This document shows positions 40,380 through 51,615 of a stretch of DNA of 64,000 nt, piece after piece (positions within the stretch are counted from its first letter, which is position 1; every line of letters begins with the position of its first letter). Position numbers and translations under genes: made by a program. Where the stretch lies: positions 23,260,688 through 23,324,687 of the forward strand of contig OZ059895.1 in assembly GCA_964057225.1 (NCBI GenBank). Reading direction: 5' to 3'. The DNA is from Auanema rhodensis. Lineage: Eukaryota > Nematoda > Chromadorea > Rhabditida > Rhabditidae. The notes under the pieces were generated by a model, which saw only the letters and a program-made list of their open reading frames with translations, made no database searches and was not told the DNA's origin.

Positions 40380-42485
40380 TTTTCACCCTGAAGAATTAAT
40401 TTTTTCGTTGAATAACAATGTTCATCGTCTTTGCCTTGAAAAAAGGAATCTAAAAACATCTACTTTTTGCTAAATTATTTTGAAATTTTTCGAAAAAATT
40501 TTTGTCAAAATGTTTTTGGAAGCAATGTTGAGTGTACATGGAAACTCAACATACACTAATGCATCATTTTTCAAACGATCATAACTAATTTTTGTATTAA
40601 GCGTTTCTCAATGTAGTATAGTGCATTCGATGCGGATTTTTAAGCTGCGTCGATCTGTGTTATCAGATTTGCGCTAGCTTAAAAATGCACCGAGATATCA
40701 ACTGATATATGTTCACACTTATATCCTCGATTTTCACCCTGAAGAATTAATTTTTTCGTTGAATAACAATGTTCATCGTCTTTGCCTTGAAAAAAGGAAT
40801 CTAAAAACATCTACTTTTTGCTAAATTATTTTGAAATTTTTCGAAAAAATTTTTGTCAAAATGTTTTTGGAAGCAATGTTGAGTGTACATGGAAACTCAA
40901 CATACACTAATGCATCATTTTTCAAACGATCATAACTAATTTTTGTATTAAGCGTTTCTCAATGTAGTATAGTGCATTCGATGCGGATTTTTAAGCTGCG
41001 TCGATCTGTGTTATCAGATTTGCGCTAGCTTAAAAATGCACCGAGATATCAACTGATATATGTTCACACTTATATCCTCGATTTTCACCCTGAAGAATTA
41101 ATTTTTTCGTTGAATAACAATGTTCATCGTCTTTGCCTTGAAAAAAGGAATCTAAAAACATCTACTTTTTGCTAAATTATTTTGAAATTTTTCGAAAAAA
41201 TTTTTGTCAAAATGTTTTTGGAAGCAATGTTGAGTGTACATGGAAACTCAACATACACTAATGCATCATTTTTCAAACGATCATAACTAATTTTTGTATT
41301 AAGCGTTTCTCAATGTAGTATAGTGCATTCGATGCGGATTTTTAAGCTGCGTCGATCTGTGTTATCAGATTTGCGCTAGCTTAAAAATGCACCGAGATAT
41401 CAACTGATATAAGTTCACACTTATATCCTCGATTTTCACCCTGAAGAATTAATTTTTTCGTTGAATAACAATGTCCATCGTCTTTGCCTTGAAAAAAGAA
41501 ATCTAAAAACATCTACTTTTTGCTAAATTATTTTGAAATTTTTCGAAAAAATTTTTGTCAAAATGTTTTTAGAAGCAATGTTGAGTGTACATGGAAACTC
41601 AACATACACTAATGCATCATTTTTCAAACGATCATAACTAATTTTTGTATTAAGCGTTTCTCAATGTAGTATAGTGCATTCGATGCGGATTTTTAAGCTG
41701 CAATGATCTGTGTTATCAGATTTGCGCTAGCTTAAAAATGCACCGAGATATCAACTGATATATGTTCACACTTATATCCTCGATTTTCACCCTGAAGAAT
41801 TAATTTTTTCGTTGAATAACAATGTTCATCGTCTTTGCCTTGAAAAAAGGAATCTAAAAACATCTACTTTTTGCTAAATTATTTTGAAATTTTTCGAAAA
41901 AATTTTTGTCAAAATGTTTTTGGAAGCAATGTTGAGTGTACATGGAAACTCAACATACACTAATGCATCATTTTTCAAACGATCATAACTAATTTTTGTA
42001 TTAAGCGTTTCTCAATGTAGTATAGTGCATTCGATGCGGATTTTTAAGCTGCGTCGATCTGTGTTATCAGATTTGCGCTAGCTTAAAAATGCACCGAGAT
42101 ATCAACTGATATATGTTCACACTTATATCCTCGATTTTCACCCTGAAGAATTAATTTTTTCGTTGAATAACAATGTTCATCGTCTTTGCCTTGAAAAAAG
42201 GAATCTAAAAACATCTACTTTTTGCTAAATTATTTTGAAATTTTTCGAAAAAATTTTTGTCAAAATGTTTTTGGAAGCAATGTTGAGTGTACATGGAAAC
42301 TCAACATACACTAATGCATCATTTTTCAAACGATCATAACTAATTTTTGTATTGAGCGTTTCTCAATGTAGTATAGTGCATTCGATGCGGATTTTTAAGC
42401 TGCGTCGATCTGTGTTATCAGATTTGCGCTAGCTTAAAAATGCACCGAGATATCAACTGATATATGTTCACACTTATATCCTCGA
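40380..42485 (+). repeat. Mostly plain monomers M116-M121
   Basis: M116 and M117 are plain; M118 is plain with 331A; M119 has 43C/67A/139A/x; M120 is plain; M121 (42135) has 220G alone. In all six other copies 220G travels with 43C, 101C and 331A. M121 therefore carries an isolated piece of its right-hand neighbour M122, as expected from a conversion tract lying between 101 and 331. Confidence 0.88.
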
Positions 42486-43538
42486 TTTTCACCCTGAAGA
42501 ATTAATTTTTTCGTTGAATAACAATGTCCATCGTCTTTGCCTTGAAAAAAGGAATCTAAAAACATCTACTTTTTGCTAAATTATTCTGAAATTTTTCGAA
42601 AAAATTTTTGTCAAAATGTTTTTGGAAGCAATGTTGAGTGTACATGGAAACTCAACATACACTAATGCATCATTTTTCAAACGATCATAACTAATTTTTG
42701 TATTGAGCGTTTCTCAATGTAGTATAGTGCATTCGATGCGGATTTTTAAGCTGCGTCGATCTGTGTTATCAGATTTGCGCTAGCTTAAAAATGCACCGAG
42801 ATATCAACTGATATAAGTTCACACTTATATCCTCGATTTTCACCCTGAAGAATTAATTTTTTCGTTGAATAACAATGTCCATCGTCTTTGCCTTGAAAAA
42901 AGAAATCTAAAAACATCTACTTTTTGCTAAATTATTTTGAAATTTTTCGAAAAAATTTTTGTCAAAATGTTTTTAGAAGCAATGTTGAGTGTACATGGAA
43001 ACTCAACATACACTAATGCATCATTTTTCAAACGATCATAACTAATTTTTGTAATAAGCGTTTCTCAATGTAGTATAGTGCATTCGATGCAGATTTTTAA
43101 GCTGCGTCGATCTGTGTTATCAGATTTGCGCTAGCTTAAAAATGCACCGAGATATCAACTGATATAAGTTCACACTTATATCCTCGATTTTCACCCTGAA
43201 GAATTAATTTTTTCGTTGAATAACAATGTCCATCGTCTTTGCCTTGAAAAAAGAAATCTAAAAACATCTACTTTTTGCTAAATTATTTTGAAATTTTTCG
43301 AAAAAATTTTTGTCAAAATGTTTTTGGAAGCAATGTTGAGTGTACATGGAAACTCAACATACACTAATGCATCATTTTTCAAACGATCATAACTAATTTT
43401 TGTATTAAGCGTTTCTCAATGTAGTATAGTGCATTCGATGCGGATTTTTAAGCTGCGTCGATCTGTGTTATCAGATTTGCGCTAGCTTAAAAATGCACCG
43501 AGATATCAACTGATATATGTTCACACTTATATCCTCAA
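42486..43538 (+). repeat. Monomers M122-M124, with hybrid M123
   Basis: M122 has 43C/101C/220G/331A. M123 has 43C/67A/139A in its left part and 255A/331A without x in its right part, plus a private T to A at 218. M124 has 43C, 67A and 350A. The matching string at M21-M23 is 43C/101C/220G, then 255A/331A, then 43C/63C/350A. M124 thus keeps the 350A link into the extra-A monomer M125 but lacks 63C. Confidence 0.9.
42837..43187 (+). repeat. Hybrid monomer M123 (recombination product)
   Basis: Positions 43C, 67A and 139A match the monomer that follows the 101C/220G type at M88, M149 and M158. Positions 255A and 331A with GTC at 270-272 match the next monomer along, M89 or M159. Joining the left part of one to the right part of its neighbour removes exactly one monomer. 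The switch lies between 139 and 255 (42975 to 43091). The private 218A falls inside that interval. Confidence 0.8.
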
Positions 43539-46500
43539 TTTTCACCCTGAAGAATTAATTTTTTCGTTGAATAACAATGTTCATCGTCTTTGCCTTGAAA
43601 AAAAGGAATCTAAAAACATCTACTTTTTGCTAAATTATTTTGAAATTTTTCGAAAAAATTTTTGTCAAAATGTTTTTGGAAGCAATGTTGAGTGTACATG
43701 GAAACTCAACATACACTAATGCATCATTTTTCAAACGATCATAACTAATTTTTGTATTAAGCGTTTCTCAATGTAGTATAGTGCATTCGATGCGGATTTT
43801 TAAGCTGCGTCGATCTGTGTTATCAGATTTGCGCTAGCTTAAAAATGCACCGAGATATCAACTGATATATGTTCACACTTATATCCTCGATTTTCACCCT
43901 GAAGAATTAATTTTTTCGTTGAATAACAATGTTCATCGTCTTTGCCTTGAAAAAAGGAATCTAAAAACATCTACTTTTTGCTAAATTATTTTGAAATTTT
44001 TCGAAAAACTTTTTGTCAAAATGTTTTTGGAAGCAATGTTGAGTGTACATGGAAACTCAACATACACTAATGCATCATTTTTCAAACGATCATAACTAAT
44101 TTTTGTATTAAGCGTTTCTCAATGTAGTATAGTGCATTCGATGCGGATTTTTAAGCTGCGTCGATCTGTGTTATCAGATTTGCGCTAGCTTAAAAATGCA
44201 CCGAGATATCAACTGATATATGTTCACACTTATATCCTCGATTTTCACCCTGAAGAATTAATTTTTTCGTTGAATAACAATGTTCATCGTCTTTGCCTTG
44301 AAAAAAGGAATCTAAAAACATCTACTTTTTGCTAAATTATTTTGAAATTTTTCGAAAAAATTTTTGTCAAAATGTTTTTGGAAGCAATGTTGAGTGTACA
44401 TGGAAACTCAACATACACTAATGCATCATTTTTCAAACGATCATAACTAATTTTTGTATTAAGCGTTTCTCAATGTAGTATAGTGCATTCGATGCAGATT
44501 TTTAAGCTGCGTCGATCTGTGTTATCAGATTTGCGCTAGCTTAAAAATGCACCGAGATATCAACTGATATATGTTCACACTTATATCCTCGATTTTCACC
44601 CTGAAGAATTAATTTTTTCGTTGAATAACAATGTTCATCGTCTTTGCCTTGAAAAAAAGGAATCTAAAAACATCTACTTTTTGCTAAATTATTTTGAAAT
44701 TTTTCGAAAAAATTTTTGTCAAAATGTTTTTGGAAGCAATGTTGAGTGTACATGGAAACTCAACATACACTAATGCATCATTTTTCAAACGATCATAACT
44801 AATTTTTGTATTAAGCGTTTCTCAATGTAGTATAGTGCATTCGATGCGGATTTTTAAGCTGCGTCGATCTGTGTTATCAGATTTGCGCTAGCTTAAAAAT
44901 GCACCGAGATATCAACTGATATATGTTCACACTTATATCCTCGATTTTCACCCTGAAGAATTAATTTTTTCGTTGAATAACAATGTTCATCGTCTTTGCC
45001 TTGAAAAAAGGAATCTAAAAACATCTACTTTTTGCTAAATTATTTTGAAATTTTTCGAAAAACTTTTTGTCAAAATGTTTTTGGAAGCAATGTTGAGTGT
45101 ACATGGAAACTCAACATACACTAATGCATCATTTTTCAAACGATCATAACTAATTTTTGTATTAAGCGTTTCTCAATGTAGTATAGTGCATTCGATGCGG
45201 ATTTTTAAGCTGCGTCGATCTGTGTTATCAGATTTGCGCTAGCTTAAAAATGCACCGAGATATCAACTGATATATGTTCACACTTATATCCTCGATTTTC
45301 ACCCTGAAGAATTAATTTTTTCGTTGAATAACAATGTTCATCGTCTTTGCCTTGAAAAAAGGAATCTAAAAACATCTACTTTTTGCTAAATTATTTTGAA
45401 ATTTTTCGAAAAAATTTTTGTCAAAATGTTTTTGGAAGCAATGTTGAGTGTACATGGAAACTCAACATACACTAATGCATCATTTTTCAAACGATCATAA
45501 CTAATTTTTGTATTAAGCGTTTCTCAATGTAGTATAGTGCATTCGATGCAGATTTTTAAGCTGCGTCGATCTGTGTTATCAGATTTGCGCTAGCTTAAAA
45601 ATGCACCGAGATATCAACTGATATATGTTCACACTTATATCCTCGATTTTCACCCTGAAGAATTAATTTTTTCGTTGAATAACAATGTTCATCGTCTTTG
45701 CCTTGAAAAAAAGGAATCTAAAAACATCTACTTTTTGCTAAATTATTTTGAAATTTTTCGAAAAAATTTTTGTCAAAATGTTTTTGGAAGCAATGTTGAG
45801 TGTACATGGAAACTCAACATACACTAATGCATCATTTTTCAAACGATCATAACTAATTTTTGTATTAAGCGTTTCTCAATGTAGTATAGTGCATTCGATG
45901 CGGATTTTTAAGCTGCGTCGATCTGTGTTATCAGATTTGCGCTAGCTTAAAAATGCACCGAGATATCAACTGATATATGTTCACACTTATATCCTCGATT
46001 TTCACCCTGAAGAATTAATTTTTTCGTTGAATAACAATGTTCATCGTCTTTGCCTTGAAAAAAGGAATCTAAAAACATCTACTTTTTGCTAAATTATTTT
46101 GAAATTTTTCGAAAAACTTTTTGTCAAAATGTTTTTGGAAGCAATGTTGAGTGTACATGGAAACTCAACATACACTAATGCATCATTTTTCAAACGATCA
46201 TAACTAATTTTTGTATTAAGCGTTTCTCAATGTAGTATAGTGCATTCGATGCGGATTTTTAAGCTGCGTCGATCTGTGTTATCAGATTTGCGCTAGCTTA
46301 AAAATGCACCGAGATATCAACTGATATATGTTCACACTTATATCCTCGATTTTCACCCTGAAGAATTAATTTTTTCGTTGAATAACAATGTTCATCGTCT
46401 TTGCCTTGAAAAAAGGAATCTAAAAACATCTACTTTTTGCTAAATTATTTTGAAATTTTTCGAAAAAATTTTTGTCAAAATGTTTTTGGAAGCAATGTTG

Positions 46501-46700
46501 AGTGTACATGGAAACTCAACATACACTAATGCATCATTTTTCAAACGATCATAACTAATTTTTGTATTAAGCGTTTCTCAATGTAGTATAGTGCATTCGA
46601 TGCAGATTTTTAAGCTGCGTCGATCTGTGTTATCAGATTTGCGCTAGCTTAAAAATGCACCGAGATATCAACTGATATATGTTCACACTTATATCCTCGA
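43539..46700 (+). repeat. Trimer repeated three times (M125-M133), period 1,054 bp
   Basis: Each copy is a 352-bp monomer with an extra A at 60-65, a 119C monomer and a 255A monomer, starting at 43539, 44593 and 45647. The same trimer exists once at M24-M26 and once at M41-M43. I saw no differences among the three copies. Because the homopolymer insertion recurs in a fixed context at five places, it is inherited and not a sequencing error. Confidence 0.94.
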
Positions 46701-47051
46701 TTTTCACCCTGAAGAATTAATTTTTTCGTTGAATAACAATGTCCATCGTCTTTGCCTTGAAAAAAGGAATCTAAAAACATCTACTTTTTGCTAAATTATT
46801 TTGAAATTTTTCGAAAAAATTTTTGTCAAAATGTTGTTGGAAGCAATGTTGAGTGTACATGGAAACTCAACATACACTAATGCATCATTTTTCAAACGAT
46901 CATAACTAATTTTTGTATTAAGCGTTTCTCAATGTAGTATAGTGCATTCGATGCGGATTTTTAAGCTGCGTCGATCTGTGTTATCAGATTTGCGCTAGCT
47001 TAAAAATGCACCGAGATATCAACTGATATATGTTCACACTTATATCCTCGA
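46701..47051 (+). repeat. Single monomer M134
   Basis: M134 has 43C and a private T to G at 136 (ATGTTGTTGG). It occupies the place of M27 and M44 (after the extra-A/119C/255A trimer, before the EcoRI monomer) but lacks their 222-223 GC to TT change. That change therefore arose after this lineage split, or was converted away here. Confidence 0.88.
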
Positions 47052-48105
47052 TTTTCACCCTGAAGAATTAATTTTTTCGTTGAATAACAATGTTCATCGT
47101 CTTTGCCTTGAAAAAAGGAATCTAAAAACATCTACTTTTTGCTAAATTATTTTGAAATTTTTCGAAAAAATTTTTGTCAAAATGTTTTTGGAAGCAATGT
47201 TGAGTGTACATGGAAACTCAACATACACTAATGCATCATTTTTCAAACGATCATAACTAATTTTTGTATTAAGCGTTTCTCAATGTAGTATAGTGAATTC
47301 GATGCGGATTTTTAAGCTGCGTCGATCTGTGTTATCAGATTTGCGCTAGCTTAAAAATGCACCGAGATATCAACTGATATAAGTTCACACTTATATCCTC
47401 GATTTTCACCCTGAAGAATTAATTTTTTCGTTGAATAACAATGTTCATCGTCTTTGCCTTGAAAAAAGGAATCTAAAAACATCTACTTTTTGCTAAATTA
47501 TTTTGTTAATTTTTCGAAAAAATTTTTGTCAAAATGTTTTTGGAAGCAATGTTGAGTGTACATGGAAACTCAACATACACTAATGCATCATTTTTCAAAC
47601 GATCATAACTAATTTTTGTATCAAGCGTTTCTCAATGTAGTATAGTGCATTCGATGCGGATTTTTAAGCTGCGTCGATCTGTGTTATCAGATTTGCGCTA
47701 GCTTAAAAATGCACCGAGATATCAACTGATATAAGTTCACACTTATATCCTCGATTTTCACCCTGAAGAATTAATTTTTTCGTTGAATAACAATGTCCAT
47801 CGTCTTTGCCTTGAAAAAAGAAATCTAAAAACATCTACTTTTTGCTAAATTATTTTGAAATTTTTCGAAAAAATTTTTGTCAAAATGTTTTTAGAAGCAA
47901 TGTTGAGTGTACATGGAAACTCAACATACACTAATGCATCATTTTTCAAACGATCATAACTAATTTTTGTATTAAGCGTTTCTCAATGTAGTATAGTGCA
48001 TTCGATGCGGATTTTTAAGCTGCAATGATCTGTGTTATCAGATTTGCGCTAGCTTAAAAATGCACCGAGATATCAACTGATATAAGTTCACACTTATATC
48101 CTCGA

Positions 48106-48456
48106 TTTTCACCCTGAAGAATTAATTTTTTCGTTGAATAACAATGTCCATCGTCTTTGCCTTGAAAAAAGAAATCTAAAAACATCTACTTTTTGCTAAA
48201 TTATTTTGAAATTTTTCGAAAAAATTTTTGTCAAAATGTTTTTGGAAGCAATGTTGAGTGTACATGGAAACTCAACATACACTAATGCATCATTTTTCAA
48301 ACGATCATAACTAATTTTTGTATTAAGCGTTTCTCAATGTAGTATAGTGCATTCGATGCGGATTTTTAAGCTGCGTCGATCTGTGTTATCAGATTTGCGC
48401 TAGCTTAAAAATGCACCGAGATATCAACTGATATATGTTCACACTTATATCCTCGA
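48106..48456 (+). repeat. Hybrid monomer M138
   Basis: The left part has 43C and 67A like M48 and M76, which end in 331A. This copy ends in 331T and is followed by an EcoRI monomer, and every other EcoRI monomer is also preceded by a 331T monomer. The switch lies between 67 and 331 and marks where a second EcoRI monomer was brought in. Confidence 0.65.
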
Positions 48457-48807
48457 TTTTCACCCTGAAGAATTAATTTTTTCGTTGAATAACAATGTTG
48501 ATCGTCTTTGCCTTGAAAAAAGGAATCTAAAAACATCTACTTTTTGCTAAATTATTTTGAAATTTTTCGAAAAAATTTTTGTCAAAATGTTTTTGGAAGC
48601 AATGTTGAGTGTACATGGAAACTCAACATACACTAATGCATCATTTTTCAAACGATCATAACTAATTTTTGTATTAAGCGTTTCTCAATGTAGTATAGTG
48701 AATTCGATGCGGATTTTTAAGCTGCGTCGATCTGTGTTATCAGATTTGCGCTAGCTTAAAAATGCACCGAGATATCAACTGATATAAGTTCACACTTATA
48801 TCCTCGA

Positions 48808-49158
48808 TTTTCACCCTGAAGAATTAATTTTTTCGTTGAATAACAATGTTCATCGTCTTTGCCTTGAAAAAAGAAATCTAAAAACATCTACTTTTTGCTA
48901 AATTATTTTGAAATTTTTCGAAAAAATTTTTGTCAAAATGTTTTTAGAAGCAATGTTGAGCGTACATGGAAACTCAACATACACTAATGCATCATTTTTC
49001 AAACGATCATAACTAATTTTTGTATTAAGCGTTTCTCAATGTAGTATAGTGCATTCGATGCGGATTTTTAAGCTGCAATGATCTGTGTTATCAGATTTGC
49101 GCTAGCTTAAAAATGCACCGAGATATCAACTGATATAAGTTCACACTTATATCCTCGA
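48808..49158 (+). repeat. Hybrid monomer M140
   Basis: 43T with 67A is found elsewhere only in M74, the monomer after the EcoRI monomer in copy B. From 104 on it lacks the TTAA insertion and 219C of M74 and instead has 139A, 154C, x and 331A, as in M77. The left part of an M74-type monomer has been joined to the right part of an M77-type monomer between 67 and 104 (48874 to 48911), removing three monomers. Confidence 0.75.
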
Positions 49159-50562
49159 TTTTCACCCTGAAGAATTAATTTTTTCGTTGAATAACAATGT
49201 CCATCGTCTTTGCCTTGAAAAAAGAAATCTAAAAACATCTACTTTTTGCTAAATTATTTTGAAATTTTTCGAAAAAATTTTTGTCAAAATGTTTTTGGAA
49301 GCAATGTTGAGTGTACATGGAAACTCAACATACACTAATGCATCATTTTTCAAACGATCATAACTAATTTTTGTATTAAGCGTTTCTCAATGTAGTATAG
49401 TGCATTCGATGCAGATTTTTAAGCTGCGTCGATCTGTGTTATCAGATTTGCGCTAGCTTAGAAATGCACCGAGATATCAACTGATATATGTTCACACTTA
49501 TATCCTCGATTTTCACCCTGAAGAATTAATTTTTTCGTTGAATAACAATGTCCATCGTCTTTGCCTTGAAAAAAGGAATCTAAAAACATCTACTTTTTGC
49601 TAAATTATTTTGAAATTTTTCGAAAAAATTTTTGTCAAAATGTTTTTGGAAGCAATGTTGAGTGTACATGGAAACTCAACATACACTAATGCATCATTTT
49701 TCAAACGATCATAACTAATTTTTGTATTAAGCATTTCTCAATGTAGTATAGTGCATTCGATGCGGATTTTTAAGCTGCGTCGATCTGTGTTATCAGATTT
49801 GCGCTAGCTTAAAAATGCACCGAGATATCAACTGATATAAGTTCACACTTATATCCTCGATTTTCACCCTGAAGAATTAATTTTTTCGTTGAATAACAAT
49901 GTCCATCGTCTTTGCCTTGAAAAAAGAAATCTAAAAACATCTACTTTTTGCTAAATTATTTTGAAATTTTTCGAAAAAATTTTTGTCAAAATGTTTTTAG
50001 AAGCAATGTTGAGTGTACATGGAAACTCAACATACACTAATGCATCATTTTTCAAACGATCATAACTAATTTTTGTATTAAGCGTTTCTCAATGTAGTAT
50101 AGTGCATTCGATGCGGAATTTTAAGCTGCAATGATCTGTGTTATCAGATTTGCGCTAGCTTAAAAATGCACCGAGATATCAACTGATATATGTTCACACT
50201 TATATCCTCGATTTTCACCCTGAAGAATTAATTTTTTCGTTGAATAACAATGTTCATCGTCTTTGCCTTGAAAAAAGGAATCTAAAAACATCTACTTTTT
50301 GCTAAATTATTTTGAAATTTTTCGAAAAAATTTTTGTCAAAATGTTTTTGGAAGCAATGTTGAGTGTACATGGAAACTCAACATACACTAATGCATCATT
50401 TTTCAAACGATCATAACTAATTTTTGTATTAAGCGTTTCTTAATGTAGTATAGTGCATTCGATGCGGATTTTTAAGCTGCGTCGATCTGTGTTATCAGAT
50501 TTGCGCTAGCTTAAAAATGCACCGAGATATCAACTGATATATGTTCACACTTATATCCTCGA

Positions 50563-51615
50563 TTTTCACCCTGAAGAATTAATTTTTTCGTTGAATAACA
50601 ATGTTCATCGTCTTTGCCTTGAAAAAAGGAATCTAAAAACATCTACTTTTTGCTAAATTATTTTGAAATTTTTCGAAAAAATTTTTGTCAAAATGTTTTT
50701 GGAAGCAATGTTGAGTGTACATGGAAACTCAACATACACTAATGCATCATTTTTCAAACGATCATAACTAATTTTTGTATTAAGCGTTTCTCAATGTAGT
50801 ATAGTGCATTCGATGCGGATTTTTAAGCTGCAATGATCTGTGTTATCAGATTTGCGCTAGCTTAAAAATGCACCGAGATATCAACTGATATATGTTCACA
50901 CTTATATCCTCGATTTTCACCCTGAAGAATTAATTTTTTCGTTGAATAACAATGTTCATCGTCTTTGCCTTGAAAAAAGGAATCTAAAAACATCTACTTT
51001 TTGCTAAATTATTTTGAAATTTTTCGAAAAAATTTTTGTCAAAATGTTTTTGGAAGCAATGTTGAGTGTACATGGAAACTCAACATACACTAATGCATCA
51101 TTTTTCAAACGATCATAACTAATTTTTGTATTAAGCGTTTCTCAATGTAGTATAGTGCATTCGATGCGGATTTTTAAGCTGCGTCGATCTGTGTTATCAG
51201 ATTTGCGCTAGCTTAAAAATGCACCGAGATATCAACTGATATATGTTCACACTTATATCCTCGATTTTCACCCTGAAGAATTAATTTTTTCGTTGAATAA
51301 CAATGTTCATCGTCTTTGCCTTGAAAAAAGGAATCTAAAAACATCTACTTTTTGCTAAATTATTTTGAAATTTTTCGAAAAAATTTTTGTCAAAATGTTT
51401 TTGGAAGCAATGTTGAGTGTACATGGAAACTCAACATACACTAATGCATCATTTTTCAAACGATCATAACTAATTTTTGTATTAAGCGTTTCTCAATGTA
51501 GTATAGTGCATTCGATGCGGATTTTTAAGCTGCGTCGATCTGTGTTATCAGATTTGCGCTAGCTTAAAAATGCACCGAGATATCAACTGATATATGTTCA
51601 CACTTATATCCTCGA
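50563..51615 (+). repeat. Monomers M145-M147
   Basis: M145 has x on a plain background; M146 and M147 are plain. With M144 this is the single form of the trimer doubled at 18610-20715. Confidence 0.9.

Larger units (their letters stand above)
47052..50562 (+). repeat. Ten-monomer block, copy C (M135-M144)
   Basis: Order: M135 245A/331A (EcoRI 47295); M136 TTAA/219C/331A; M137 43C/67A/139A/x/331A; M138 43C/67A/331T; M139 245A/331A with private C to G at 44 (EcoRI 48700); M140 67A/139A/154C/x/331A with 43T; M141 43C/67A/255A/303G; M142 43C/224A/331A; M143 43C/67A/139A/x with private T to A at 258; M144 230T. Compared with copy B, the EcoRI monomer is present twice, flanked by two hybrid monomers (M138, M140). 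Confidence 0.92.
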
